A stretch of 64,000 nucleotides of DNA, from NCBI GenBank assembly GCA_024449915.1, contig JAMZAV010000164.1, positions 62,001 through 126,000 on the forward strand, in the 5' to 3' direction. The notes under the pieces were generated by a model. The model was not told where the DNA came from. It did not search any database and worked only from the letters and a program-made list of their open reading frames with translations. This document shows positions 1 through 11,419 of this stretch, in pieces. Numbering within the stretch: position 1 is the stretch's first letter; every line of letters begins with the position of its first letter. Position numbers and translations under genes: made by a program. The DNA comes from Sweltsa coloradensis. Its lineage: Eukaryota > Arthropoda > Insecta > Plecoptera > Chloroperlidae.

Positions 1-308
1 CGCACCGTTTCTCTGATCGACCTGAAATTTTTCACACATTTACATACCACCTAGGCGGGTTGCTGTATAGTTTTTGAACAAAATCCGATCGTTGGTTATA
101 AAAAAAAAAAAAAAATGATCCGATCGTTATGAAATTTTGCAGGGTCAATAAGTACAACATACTCTCCCATTTTTCAAATTTTCAGCTAAATCGGTCAAAA
201 CCTTAAAGACTTATTGGTATGTAACATTATGGGAATGTAGTACGGGGTCGTTGTTGCACGTACCGGTGCTCGCTCAACAACGCGACGGGACTTTTAGCGT
301 TTTCCTAG
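1..308 (+). mobile_element. H-family (rolling-circle-like) element, 3' part
   Basis: The end at 269-308 has the H-family 3' signature: a GCTCG(C)TCAACAACGC arm, a loop, GCGTT, then TTTCCTAG. The rest differs from the common H interior. Its opening part (gacctgaaatttttcacacat) resembles 21385-21410, so it belongs to a different subfamily. The 5' end lies outside the window. Confidence 0.5.
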
Positions 309-1237
309 TTTTATTAATGACAACTTTGCTTCTGTTTTATTTATTCCCTCACATGTAACATCATCACGCCTCACCTCAAAGTAAAACTAAAAACTGCATG
401 TTTAGTACAATATATCTAATCAAATAACCAGTACCATAAATAATATGGATTATTCCTCACTCGATCATGTAACAACGTACGCACTATTGCATGAACTGAG
501 TTGTTACATTAAAGTTTATGGCTCTGACCACCAATCATATCAACTCGAATAAATCATATCCATAGGTTATGATATAATGTAGAAGTTTAGAATGGATTAG
601 GAATTTAATGATTGATTGCCATAGAAATGTTGTAACATTACTCGAAGTTATAACACCAACTTTACGGAGCCACGGTCCTAGGGATATTCGGGGTTAATAT
701 CTCGATTAATATCATCCGACGTCTAGTCCAACCTTACTTAAATCATTTCAATGGGCTACAGAAACACAACGAGCAGAAACAACACAATTTAACTAAATTT
801 GATAAACTGTGGGAGGTTCAAATATTTGGTGTACTTACTTTTTTAATTATTTAATTATAAATCAATTTCAGTATAACGCAACGTAATACCTTTTAGAATT
901 CCAGATAAATTTAAATTTAAAATCGCGAATGGCATTGCTAAGTTATCTCGAAGTCTATACAACAAAAGCAAAATTAGTTAATGCCGCAATGGCAAAGACT
1001 ACTGATTTCACTGGCGTTCTGACTACCTGCGATTCCTAGGGTTGGCAAACGATAAAACACTTCTTATATTGAAAAGTAACATACAGACGATTTTAAATTT
1101 TACTAATATCTAGCATAGATGTATTCTTGATGAACATATCTTATAAAGCACAATCTAGCCGTTCGTGACCGTGAATTATCGTGTGCTTAGAACAAGAGTA
1201 TTACAGGGAAAATATAGATCGTTTATTTAGCGTCTTC
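309..1237. other. No gene seen
   Basis: AT-rich sequence with frequent stops in all frames. No exon, tRNA-like motif or clear repeat was recognised. It lies downstream of the third receptor exon, so it is presumably intronic. Confidence 0.4.
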
Positions 1238-1241
1238 TTAA

Positions 1242-1738
1242 CCCTTTATAGGGCAAAATGTTGGGACCCAAAATGTTGCTTTCTACCTTAAAAATTTTAA
1301 AATTCGTGATTTTTTTAAGAATTATAGATTTTTAGATTTTTCCCTTGGTCTTTTAGGGAAAAAATACTGATTTTGAATTCCAAATTAATATCTAAATTTA
1401 AAACAACTCCAAAATTATTTGAGTATGTCTTCAAATATAATATTCTTTTTACCATTTTTATTTTGTATTTTTGTATTATTTTACATGTTCAAATCGGATC
1501 CACTATACAGGCCAACAAAATATCAGGGATAATCCGGAAATTTGTGAATTTTTGTGTTTTTATACACAATTCGAATTTTGTACCATTACAAATTTGGTCC
1601 TATCATTAGCATTAAGCAAAGAAAAATCATATCAATTTAGAAAAAGCAGCTCTTTGACCGGGTTAAAAATATGAAAAACTGCCAGATTTAATTGTATAGA
1701 TTTTGAAAAGTGGTGTTAACTATGGCCCAATAAAGGGT
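1242..1738. mobile_element. piggyBac-type MITE with TTAA target duplication
   Basis: The ends are CCCTTTATAGGGC on the left and GCCCAATAAAGGG on the right, imperfect inverted repeats. Both sides carry TTAA (1238-1241 and 1739-1742). A CCCTTT terminus on TTAA is typical of piggyBac. At 497 bp with no transposase, it is non-autonomous. The inside is A/T-rich without coding sense. Confidence 0.6.
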
Positions 1739-1784
1739 TTAATGCAAAAACTTATAGAATTACGTAATATTATTCTGTCCGAAC

Positions 1785-2039
1785 CTCTATGAGCAGTGTC
1801 CGCTGTGAATCGTTGGGATCCGTGTGCACCCACGTAACACTGCTCTCCGGCAGTATGTCTAGACCGTGGAAGATCCATTCAGCGCGCTCTGATAGGTGAT
1901 CGATTACGTCATCAGCCTCGGGGTCGGGGTCGGGGTGTCCTGCAGACGTGACGTTGGACGCCTTATTGAAACCAAGTGCTCCATCCTTGTCTAACACCAC
2001 CCAGTTGTGGAGGAGGGTGAAGCGTCTTTGAACAGACGA
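1785..2039 (-). CDS. IR75-like ionotropic receptor, third recognised exon
   Basis: This is an 85-codon exon on the minus strand. It follows the acceptor tttcaaatttcag (reading phase 0) and ends before a GTTCGG donor at 1784, a weak donor, so the end is tentative; the next in-frame stop is a TAA just beyond. The peptide starts SSVQRRFTLLHNWVVLDKDG and later has LDILPESSVTWVH. In IR75-type receptors the extracellular part has the same order: a (W)LLLD-like strand after an LxxAS segment, then an 'ilPdSdVtva' strand. The phase fits exactly the end of the exon at 8274. Codon use is more GC-rich than the surroundings. These receptors are divergent ionotropic glutamate receptor relatives that work as odorant (often acid) receptors in sensory neurons. 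The ligand-binding core, pore and M1-M3 helices would lie left of the window. Confidence 0.75.
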
Positions 2040-2425
2040 CTGAAATTTGAAAGAGATTTTATTAAGGTGATTTCGTCGTTCTGAGCGTCGTTTAAAATGT
2101 CCTGATAGAAGGTTGTTTTCAAAGTAGATTTAACACGTCATGTTCAAACTTTTGTTTCGACATCATATTTCAGAAAACATGATGGTTACACTATCGTATC
2201 GACCTCACCTTTCCATATTATACTGTAACTCCATATTATGTGTTGCTAAAGCTCGTGATGCAAATGTTGAATTAGATGTGTTTTTTTTAGATTTTTGGTT
2301 TTTAAATAACCAATTAACAGTTGCACATAAATTCCCATATTTTGACCTGGGAGTACTTTCGATGGAGAATGTATTTACAAAAATAGATTTTCTTCTTGAA
2401 AGCTGTGAAATAATTAAGCTTTAAG

Positions 2426-2600
2426 GGGCTATTACCCCAAAAACATATTGTTTGTCACAATATCTATAGCATATTACTACACTAAAATTACCGTTTAAAA
2501 AAATATATATCTTGTAACTGTGATTTAAAACGTTTTTTAAAAGAATTGACCATGAAATTTGTGAAAATTGACGTTTTGGGCAATTTCTTAAATCGGCTTT
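2426..2600 (-). repeat. Fragment of repeat family G
   Basis: The reverse complement matches the right part of 14976-15572 and 59574-60212. Shared features are a taaaagcccctt-like end, the atgctatag...gta block, and AAGAAATT(T)CCCAAAACG. It is therefore a piece of the same transposon as the large inverted-arm element at 58.6-62.9 kb. Confidence 0.5.
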
Positions 2601-3896
2601 AACCCTTTAAAACTTAATGACGCTTGGTAAATAACGTAACGTTACTAACCACGTTACAAGCGTAGATAGTGACTAGTACGTAACTAACGTAACTAGTGAA
2701 CCTCTAAGGACATGATGCACTAGATTTGCATCAATGTTGCACGAATTATGTGGCCTGTCTGTGATTTCAAATATATCTACATTTTAATGTTCTAGGCCCA
2801 GAGTAAAAATAGATTTGGCGGAGCTGACTTTTAAATACGTGCTCGAGTCTCTTTAAAACATAAAAATATGGAAAACTATATTGTTTGTGGGTTAGCGAAG
2901 CTTTTAACTGTTTAAGTGCATTTATCTGAATATGTAAGGACATGCAGCACAAATAGCCTTGTTTTCAATCCCATAACAAGTATACTGGATGACTATGGAG
3001 CACTTACCACTAAGTTTAACTTAAACAAGTTGACAAGGCGCTCAATGGCTTTATCGGAAATGTGCCAATAACAAATCCCGAAAGTAGTCTACTCTCTATA
3101 CAATGTCTGAGAAAATGTCAATATGTTTAGCTCCTCCTTTCTTTTGAATCCTTGGTAAAATCTAGCTAACAATGTTTATCTTAACGACAACTTACAAATT
3201 AAATTGCCGCAAAGATTTTCTGTAGTATATCAATTATAGAACTTAGGTTTTAAGTAAAAAGCTTAGTCTTATTCGAGAAACTCGGAGCTTGGAAATAATA
3301 ATCTCGTGAATCTAACGAACCAAGACCAACAAAAAATAGAAATTAAGTGGATATCCGTGGCAAAGTCAAAGAAAAAGAATTTCACCGATTTCCATCCGAA
3401 ATTGCATTACTGCTTGTGCGTAGTTTGCTAAATCTTTTTAAAACTTAATGACGCTTGGTAAATAAATGCAATCCGAGTTTAATGACGCCTGAATTAATAG
3501 ACTGTTTTCAACAACAGGTTCGCTTTGCGGTCTCGCAAATCCACCAGCGCTTTGTTTGCACGACAGTAGAGAGTGTTAAGTGTGATTCTATGATAACGCT
3601 ATTTTACATACGTGAATTAGCAAACGGACGCTGACATTCGTTTTTGAACATCGCAGGAATTACGCTTTTTGTATAGAATACTTTCTCGGGGATATTTTAA
3701 CCTTCCTTATCTCATGTTCTGATTTTTTCAACTCCACTTCCCTCACTTAAGGTGATTTATCTCCAAGCTCTAAAGCTGTTTCCACGAAACAACAAAATTG
3801 GAGATGATGTAATAACAAAGTAAGATAACACAACTGGCAGAATAAACCGCCAATAAAGTAGCCTAGGTAGTGAACAGGGAGCCTCCTTACTCAAAT
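2601..3896. other. No gene seen; one short direct repeat
   Basis: This is intronic DNA of the receptor gene. A direct repeat of about 28 bp (aaaacttaatgacgcttggt core) occurs near 2608 and 3438. No exon was recognised. Confidence 0.35.
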
Positions 3897-4180
3897 GCTA
3901 GTAGTAGTGCAAGTACTAGGAGTAGTTAAACTAACATCCTGAAAGTGACTTTGAGCTTGTTTTAACCCACTTTTTACCCAGAAGGAATGATCGTATCCCA
4001 ATAAAAATTTGGCATGTGTTGTCAGGTACCTAAATTCCCCCTGATTATGGTAGTTTCAAGTTTATAACACCTTTCATGATTACAGGGTGACACCTTGAAA
4101 TCGCCCTAATTTGGCTTGCTCTATGAGGTGCCCGAGTGTGTTAGCGCTCCGCGGCTTGGCTGCGGTGCCCTAACGGGCAC
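3897..4180 (+). repeat. Repeat family E copy with structured 3' hairpin
   Basis: It begins with a tag/cag trinucleotide-like run and ends in a long hairpin. GTGCCCG at about 4127 pairs with CGGGCAC at 4174-4180, and CCGC/GCGG closes an inner loop. A second full copy is at 35551-35821, with a reversed fragment near 47105-47190. Copies share the aaggaatg-tcgtaccccaataaaa core and the GTCAGGTACCTAAAT block. Confidence 0.55.
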
Positions 4181-4284
4181 TTTATAGATTATTATATTGT
4201 TTCCTGGTTATACCATAGCAATTAGCAATCAATAGGTCTTTAAGAAAATTATTCTTTCACAATAAATTTTGCATTGGAACTAAA

Positions 4285-4580
4285 AACATTATGTCACACA
4301 TACAACAAACTTGTAGAAAGACAGACAAGTCTTACACACTCAAAAGCATTGAGATCTTAAAGAAGGGCCAAGCTCATGAACTCTTCTACATTTTGTTCAC
4401 TCTTAATACATAAATTCACTTTTCCCGTTGACTGTATCCTTTCAAAGCTTGGCAAAATAAATTTGCACGATATTTTATATTTAAAGCAATAGTGCAAATA
4501 GAAATCATAGCTATTGTTTTTTAGAATGTAAGGTTTGGCGGCCTTTTAAAAAGTTTTTTTGTGTGTGGTTAGGTTATAAT
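4285..4580. mobile_element. Decayed copy of foldback element (family of 33945-34353)
   Basis: It shares caaacttgtagaaa, cttacacactcaaaag, gggccaagctcatg and aaagcttggcaaaat with the intact foldback at 33.9 kb. The two arms are still weakly inverted, with TGTAAGGTTTGGC near 4533. It is diverged and partly deleted. Confidence 0.5.
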
Positions 4581-5064
4581 CAAACCAATTCCAAATTGAA
4601 ATGATGGAAGAAAACATGAGGCAAACATGGAACATTAATATAAATATGCACAGACAAACACTATTTTCACTAAGAACTATATCACTTTGAACCTTTTTTC
4701 AAAGTTTGTCTCACTGTTATAGCAAAGTTCAAAAGTAATTTTCAAGTATCTTTACTAATTAGGAATTACACATTAGTATGCAAGATTATTGAAGATATAA
4801 ATATATTGGTCACCTTTTTCAACGGCAACACAATCAGCCTTTACAAGAATTATTATTAACAAGACACATTACATTTACAAGAATTAAATTTTGTGTTTTT
4901 ACTCTAAGTTTTCACCACATATCATGCCCGAAAACACTAGAATTTGATGATTAACAAACTTGTCACAACACTTTTGTTTTAACAACTTTCCTCACATCAT
5001 GCTTGCAACGATTAAATCTACGATAGAAGCCATTTAACGACATCGATTTTTGACATTGTAATCA

Positions 5065-5385
5065 GGGAGCAAAGCTGTTTTATCAGTTTTACAATTCTGT
5101 CCGTCCGTGCGTCCGTCTGTACGTATGTCACGTCTCAGAATTAAAACAGAACAAGTCCTCCGATTTACTTGCGTGTTTCGTTATTGTCATTACCCTTCAA
5201 GTAGGCTGATAATAATGGTCGATACAATTGGGGTCAGAGGACTGGGCCAACGTCTCACATACTTGGCAATATTAATAGCCTGCATCGCCACCAACAAAGT
5301 TATTTAAATGCCCGAACAGAACGTGGTTTTTGTTTTACACTCGTCTCAAAACTCGGCGCCTCCACCAAATATGAGATTTGCTCCC
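5065..5385. mobile_element. MITE family D copy
   Basis: The ends are GGGAGCAAAGCT and GATTTGCTCCC, a short imperfect inverted repeat. Inside are a CCGTCCGTGCGTCCGTCTGT run and a CTCGGCGCCTCCACC block. The same layout recurs at 38921-39277, and related pieces lie near 17510-17890, 37655-37870, 8980-9020 and 52580-52740. Confidence 0.5.
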
Positions 5386-5455
5386 TTTTTTTGTACTGCC
5401 GTAACCGTGACCGTAATATATAGACAACAATATCTGCTTTGTAAAGGACAAATAA

Positions 5456-6032
5456 TTAGATGAGTGAAGCGAAGACTTCAATTTCACCGACCCCCCAAAA
5501 AATTTAGCTCGTTTTTTTTTTTTTTTTTTTTTTTTTCTTCTTTTGTTCGCTCTCTACCGGGCAAACGGCATATGCGATCTGGATGAAAATTTGGCAGGAC
5601 CTTCGAAATCTCTGAACTTAGACTTGCCACGTTTTTGGGTACAATCGAAGAAATATTTCTCATGAATATCGTACTTTTACGATTTTTTTCGATTTTTTGG
5701 GCGATATTTTCGTGCCATTTGGGCCAATTCTGACCAAACGGGTGGAGCTAAAACGTTCATATTATACATGGACATTAAGGTTATGGTGATGTAGTACATT
5801 TTGAAAGAAAAAGTTGAAAAAGTTAGCCAGAATCTATAGAAATAAAGCTTTTAATATAAGTTTTTTACGGTAAATAATACCAATTGACAAGAAACAAAAG
5901 AAACTTGACAACATTCACCTACAATGCGTAGGCAGCAAAACAAAGCACTTGCAAAAGTAAAGATATCCCAAGCAAACTTAAAACTTTAAAAAGCTCATCC
6001 ATCAACGCGGCGGGACTAGATCGTTTTCCTAG
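5456..6032 (+). mobile_element. H-family element (rolling-circle-like, non-autonomous)
   Basis: It starts TTAGATGAGTGAAGCGAAGA, carries the CACCGACCCCCC block and a T-run, and ends GCTCATCCATCAACGC-loop-cGTTTTCCTAG. GGATGAGC/GCTCATCC form subterminal inverted repeats. There is no coding sequence. A terminal hairpin followed by CTAG with no obvious target duplication suggests a Helitron- or Helentron-type non-autonomous element. This is inferred from structure only. Confidence 0.6.
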
Positions 6033-6252
6033 TTAAGTTCAACGCAGAATTAGTGTTACTTTAATGTTTGTAATGGCTCATCGATAATATTACAGGTCAA
6101 TGATGTTTTAAATGATGTTTTAAACGAATATGACACGTTACAGGTTGTACGTGCAGTTGCACTTAGAAGATGTTTTGATCAGATATGAGTGGGGGTGTTT
6201 TTGTGCGTAGATTTATTATGATGGTAGTTGGCACTTTAGTTTTGCGAAATCA

Positions 6253-7051
6253 TTGGATGAGCGAAGCGAAGACTTCAATTTCACCGACCCCCCAAAAAAT
6301 TTAGCTCGATGTGTTTTTTTGTTTTTTTTTCCGTCTGTTTGTTCGCTCTCTACCGGGCAAACGGCATATGCGATCTTGATGAAAATTTGACAGGACCTTC
6401 GAAATCTCTGAACTTAGACTTGCTACGTTTTTGGGTACAATCGAAGAAATATTTCTCATGAATATCGTACTTTTACGATTTTTTTTCGATTTTTAGCGCG
6501 ATATTTTCGTGACATTTGGGCCGATTCTGACCAAACGGGTAAAGCTACAACGTTCATATTTCACATACACATTGAGGTTATGGTGATGTATTGACGTTTG
6601 ACAGAAAAAGTTGAAAAAGTTAGCCAGAATCTATAGAAATAAAGGTTTTAATTTGAGTTTTTTGAGGTGTTAAATATTAAAACCTTTATTTCTATAAATT
6701 CTGGCCAACTTTTTCAACTTTTCTTTCAAAAGTCAATACATCACCCTTACCTTAATGTCCATGTGAAATATGAACGTTTTTGCCTCACCCGTTTGGTCAG
6801 AATCCGCCCAAATAGCACGAAAATATAGATTTTAGATCTTTCTCACAGCCTTGTATGAAAACTTCACAGGAGATTTTATATCTTACTCACAGCCTTGTTA
6901 CAAACAATCAAAGATCCAACAGACCTAATGATTGCTTTGTATGGGCCGTGTAAATATGTCTTTATTATTATTTTAAATTAAAATTAACATTTTATAATTA
7001 AAAAGCTCATCCATCAACGCGACTAAAAAAAGCGTTTGCGAAGCTTCCTAG
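6253..7051 (+). mobile_element. H-family element with internal inverted duplication
   Basis: It starts TTGGATGAGCGAAGCGAAGA and ends with the second kind of H end (AACGCGACTaaaaaaaGCGTT then CCTAG). At 6600-6730 the interior folds on itself: aaagttgaaaaagttagcc...ggccaactttttcaactttt. This suggests an element built from two H interiors joined head to head. The SINE tail begins directly after CTAG. Confidence 0.6.
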
Positions 7052-7209
7052 TTATAAATAAATTCATATTTAGAGTCTGTACCCACTCAATAACATAACT
7101 GGTTTCTAGTGAGGGACATTAAATTTAAAGCAACACCAAGCCAACCCTGTAGGCGCCGACATCATCAACAAGCGAACAATGACCAACTAGGGACCGGTAT
7201 ATTTAATTA
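7052..7209 (-). mobile_element. SINE family S, 3' part (split by H element)
   Basis: It reads (in reverse) as the SINE body and A/T tail: the attcatatttagagtct and gacattaaatttaaagc blocks, ccaaccctgtagg, gaccaactagggacc. The remaining 5' (tRNA-like) half resumes at 7989 after an inserted H element. Confidence 0.6.
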
Positions 7210-7988
7210 CTAGGAAAACGCTAAAGTCCCGCCGCGTTGATAGATGAGCTTTTTAAAGGTTTTAGTTTGCGTGGGATATCTTTACTTTTGCAAGTGCTTT
7301 GTTTTGCTGCCTACGCATTGTAGGTGAATGTTGTCAAGTTTTTTTTGTTTCTTGTCAATTGGTATTATTTACCGTAAAAAACTTGTATTAAAAGCTTTAT
7401 TTCTATGGATTCTGGCTAAATTTTTCCACTTTTTCTTTCAAAAGGTACTACATAACCATAACTTTAATGTCTATGTATAATATGAACGTTGTAGCCCCAC
7501 CCGTTTGGTCAGAATTGGCCCAAATGGCACGAAAATATCGCACAAAAAGTCAAAAAACGTATATTAAAAGCTTTATTTCTCTCGATTCTGGTTAACTTTT
7601 TCAACTTTTTCTTTCAGAAAGCAATACATCACCATTACCTTAATGTCCATGTGAAATATGAACGTTGTAGCCCCACCCGTTTGGTCAGAATTGGCCCAAA
7701 TGGCACGAAAATATCGCACTAAAAATCGAAAAAAATCGTAAAAGTACGATATTCATGAGAAATATTTCTTTGATTGTACCCAAAAACGTGGCAAGTCTAA
7801 GTTCAGAGAAAACGAAGGTCGTGTCAAATTTTCATCAAGATCGCATATGCCGTTTGCCCGGTAGAGAGCGAACAAACAGACGAAAAAAAAAAAAAAAAAA
7901 CAAACAAACAAAAAAAAAAAAAAAAAAACAACGGAGCTAAATTTTTTGGGGGGTCGGTGAAATTGAAGTCTTCGCTTCGCTCATCCAA
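7210..7988 (-). mobile_element. H-family element inserted in a SINE
   Basis: In reverse it runs TTGGATGAGCGAAGCGAAGA to AACGC...AGCGTTTTCCTAG. Both ends are set by the broken SINE on either side (compare 56487-56888, uninterrupted). The interior has two tandem copies of the gaacgttgtagccccacccg block, and A-runs near 7885-7930. Confidence 0.7.
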
Positions 7989-8225
7989 TGAAACACCGAT
8001 CACGAATCTACCCGCAGACAGTGCCAGAATCAACAAGGCTAATTTGGAAACAAAACTTGAATTTATTATGTGCTTCGTTGCTATAGGACAACTCCAAAGT
8101 CACCGTTAACACATTCCTAAACCAAGAACTGATGTGCTTAAGTCCAAATCAGAAGTTTAAAATCTTCTGCGTAGAGCGGGAATCGGACCCTGGATCTTCT
8201 GCATTGGAAAAGCCATTGGCTTTAT
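7989..8225 (-). mobile_element. SINE family S, 5' (tRNA-like) part
   Basis: It continues the SINE cut at 7209: acagtgccagaatcaacaag, ttgctataggacaactcc, cctggatcttctgcattgg. The minus-strand start is a diverged tRNA-like head. Compare 16027-16262 and 56690-56888. Confidence 0.6.
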
Positions 8226-8273
8226 CACATTGAAACCACCTTATCTACCATCAACTCTAGGTTTAGATATCAC

Positions 8274-8472
8274 CTGTTTCAAGAGCTGGTGAACCCCGTC
8301 GCACGCGATGTCCACGACGACGCCCACCGCCACGTAGCGCTCGTCCAGAAGACCCGCAGCAGTTACCGGGTCCCCAACAGTCGCCGTCCTCAGGCGGATA
8401 CCAGCGGCGGACAGGGAGCGATACATGGCCGGCTCGTCTAAACAGTGCATGGGAACCAAATGTGGGTACTCC
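8274..8472 (-). CDS. IR75-like ionotropic receptor, second recognised exon
   Basis: The minus-strand exon follows the acceptor tttatcatag and ends at a strong CAG/GTGATA donor, phase 0. It gives one partial codon plus 66 residues. These include EPAMYRSLSAAGIRLRTAT, then ERYVAVGVVVDIACDGVHQL and LKQ at the end. This is the extracellular N-terminal pattern of IR75 receptors (a helix, a hydrophobic 'GVVxDxxC' strand, then 'xxVLxxAS'). The exon joins in phase to SSVQRRF at 2039, giving 'LLKQSSVQRRFTLLHNWVVL'. It is strikingly GC- and CpG-richer than the AT-rich intron on both sides. One base is missing for a direct in-frame join to the signal-peptide exon at 18078, so either a small exon is unseen or there is an indel. 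Confidence 0.75.
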
Positions 8473-9289
8473 CTATGATAAATGCAAATTATGATGTTAT
8501 GTTTCACATTACTGTTTAGTAATTTTATTCTGTTAGTTACACTTTGTGATTTTCTGAATATTTGAATGAGATCAATTCTGAATTTTAAATTTACCAAATC
8601 CGATCATATACTTTTGCTTTTAAGGCTTTTTGATAAACGTTCAAAATTTTTTTAAGAAAACGATATATAAAGTATTTTTAAATGTGAGAAAACCACCATT
8701 TAAAATTCAGAATTTTGACTATTTTAAGTTCTGTAGTATGTCTAATGTATGAGCAAATGAAACCAGTGGTAACTTCGGTTGGCTTGTCTCACCCACTATA
8801 AACATGCACAATGTTATTCTTGTTAATCAAAACTGTTACTCCAAACTGTTTAGGAAAGTAGGACAACCCATTCGCACATTCCTGTTACGCTAGACAGTGG
8901 ATTTCGAACTATTCCATTTTCGATTTGTGCCAAACAAATAACGAATTGAAAATTACATGTCTACATTTTCAATATGATGCACACTTTACCCGGCGCCTCC
9001 ACCAAAAACATCTAGAACTCATTTAACTACATATTACGCTGTTCAAGTGTGATGTCACTCCATAGCAACTGCATGTCACCGGTTTGTTTAAAGCCAAAAA
9101 TGGCAGCGCCCATGCGACCTTGTATCTTGTACCTTGTTATTTAGTGGAGTATAATAAATCAAACGCCCAAAAACTTGATCACAATTGTGACCTAAGAACC
9201 CAGAGGTTATGGATTAAGGCAATCATGCAACATTATATGTGGCACATAACAATTCTATAATGTTGCTATATTGGTAAAGAGCCATCACC
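8473..9289. other. Intronic, no further exon seen
   Basis: This is part of the large first recognised intron. A fragment of repeat family D (cggcgcctccaccaaaaaca) lies near 8991-9010. Nothing else was recognised. Confidence 0.35.
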
Positions 9290-9362
9290 GACAATGGTAG
9301 CTCAAGCGTAACGCGCGAGGCTATGATTCGGGAGGTCGCGGGCTCAATTCCCGGTCGGTATA
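9290..9362 (+). repeat. tRNA-like SINE head
   Basis: A-box-like TAGCTCAAGCG (9298-9308) and B-box-like GGGCTCAATTCC (9340-9351) have tRNA spacing, with a cgggaggtcgcgggctc arm. A closely related head is on the other strand at 36274-36358. The cloverleaf is too degraded for a functional tRNA. Confidence 0.5.
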
Positions 9363-9497
9363 CACAGAGTAAATAACTGGTCGTCCAGCAGGCACTATAC
9401 TGCTCAAGCACCCAAAAACAGACATAGCATGATCCCAATATATTTCTTGGATTTGGTACTTGTTTTTAAGGTCCGGTATATAACCAAAATAAGTAAA

Positions 9498-10290
9498 CTA
9501 GGAAAACGCTTAAGTCCCGCCGCGTTGTTGGATGAGCGTATATGGTGCATTGAGCTGCCATGTGTTCCGCGGATTTTATGTTGTTCTGTGAAAAAATCAT
9601 TACTTAGTTGAAGATTATTTTAAATTAAATTTTAAATTAAATAAAAAATTAACATAATTGTTTTAATTAAATTAAAAAAAAAAAAAACTTAATTTTTTTT
9701 AATCGTAATTTTTAAAAAAGAAAAAAATCGTAAAATTGCAATTTTCATAAGAAATAATAATCCGATTGCGCTAAAATTTTTTACGAACAATATCAATTCA
9801 TAAAATTAAGGTTCTGTAAAAAAATCATAACAATAGGATAAAGCATGCAGGTGTTATAAGTCAAAGAATTGTTTTAAAAAAAGAAAAAAAACCGTAAAAT
9901 TACGATTTTCATGAGAAATAATTTTTCGATTACGCTCAAATTTCACACGAATATCTAATTTTATAAAGTTAAGGTTCTGTAAAAAAATCATAAGAATCGA
10001 AAAAGCATGTAGGTGTTATAAGTCGAAGAAATTTTTTAAAAATCGAAAAAAATCGTAAAATTGCGTTTTTTATGAGAAAAAATTTCTCGATTGCGCTCAA
10101 AAACGTGGCAGTTCTAAGTTCAGAGATTTCGAAGGCCTCCATAAAATTTCATCGCAATCGGAGTATTGGTTTAGCCGGAATCGTGTTAACAAACACACAA
10201 TAATACAAACAGAAAAAAAAAAAAACATTCCGGATTTTTTTCTCCAGTGTAGTGAAATGGAATCTTCGCTTCGCTCGCTACGCTCATCCA
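9498..10290 (-). mobile_element. H-family element, subfamily with internal tandem repeats
   Basis: It starts (plus reading) CTAGGAAAACGCTTAAGTCC and ends CGCTTCGCTCGCTACGCTCA. The interior has about three tandem units of roughly 130-160 bp. Each holds an 'aaatcgtaaaattgc' hairpin-like stretch, 'cgattgcgctcaaa' and 'aagcatgtaggtgttataag'. Confidence 0.65.
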
Positions 10291-10312
10291 AAAAATTAAA
10301 AAGAAAACGATC

Positions 10313-10457
10313 TTTGATATGGTTATCGTTAACTCGTCGATTGCGTCGGGGCCTACATGGTTGGATTGGTCGCTTTGGTTTACTGTCCCCCACTGAAAAT
10401 CAGTTATGTGACTGAGTGGGTAGAAACTAAATACGGATTTATAATTATTTTTATTTA
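10313..10457 (+). mobile_element. SINE family S fragment, opposite orientation
   Basis: It carries gattgcgtcggggcctaca, tactgtcccccactgaaaat and gactgagtgggtagaaacta in sense, with a T/A-rich tail ending at the CTAG of the next H element. H elements abut it on both sides. Confidence 0.55.
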
Positions 10458-10616
10458 CTAGGAAAACGCTTAAGTCCCGCCGCGTTGTTGGATGAGCGTA
10501 ATTGGTGCATTGAGTTGCCATGTGTTATGCGGATTTTCTGTTGTTTTACCAAAAAACAACATAAATAAACTTTAAATGTTATTATCTCAAAACTTTTATT
10601 CTAGCACATTTGCTAA
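10458..10616 (-). mobile_element. H-family element, truncated
   Basis: Only the CTAGGAAAACGC hairpin end and about 100 bp behind it are clear. The next H element begins at 10617, so this copy is broken or was used as an insertion site. Confidence 0.5.
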
Positions 10617-11419
10617 CTAGGAAAACGCTTAAGTCCCGCCGCGTTGTTGGATGAGCGTAATTGGTGCATTGAGCTGCCAAGATTGTGTTATGAGGATTTT
10701 CTGTTGTTCTGTGACAAAATTATTACAAAGTCGATAATTAACATTATTTTTTAATTTTTTTTAAATTAAATTAAATAAAAATTAACATTATTTTTTAATT
10801 TTTTTTATGAATCGTATATTTTTAAAAAAGAAAAAAATCGTAAAATTGCGATTTTCATAAGAAATAATTATTCGATTGCGCTCAAATTTTACAAAAATAT
10901 ATTAATTCATAAAATTAAGGTTCTGTGAAAAATTCATTACAATAGGATAAAGCATGTAGGTGTTATAAGTCAAAGACTTGTTTAAAAAAAGAAAAAACCT
11001 GTAAAATTTCGATTTTCATGAGAAATAATTTTTCGATTGCGCTCAAATTTCACACGAATATCTTAATTCATAAAATTAAGGTTCTGTGAAAAAACCATTA
11101 AATCGAATTAAGCATGTAGGTGTTATAAGTCGAAGAAATATTTTTAAAATCGAAAAAATTCGTAAAATGGCGATTTTCATGAGAAATAATTTTCCGATTG
11201 CGCTCAAAAACGTGGCAGTTCTAAGTTCAGAGATTTCGAAGGTCTCCATAAAATTTCATCGCAATTGGAGTATCGGTTTAGCCGGAATCGTGTTAACAAA
11301 CACACAATAATACAAACAGAAAAAAAAAAGAAAAAAAAAAAAAACATCGCGGATTTTTTTCTCCAGTGTAGTGAAATGGAATCTTCGCTTCGCTCGCTAC
11401 GCTCGCTACGCTCATCCAA
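10617..11419 (-). mobile_element. H-family element, tandem-repeat subfamily
   Basis: Both ends are present (CTAGGAAAACGC... and ...TACGCTCATCCAA). It has three internal units as in the 9498 element. The short motif CGCTACGCT is duplicated near the 5' end (two copies here, one in the 9498 copy). Confidence 0.65.

Noticed and set aside
7755..7940. Lys-rich open frames at 7.8 and 49.5 kb
   Set aside because: They lie in H-element interiors and translate the A/T runs.
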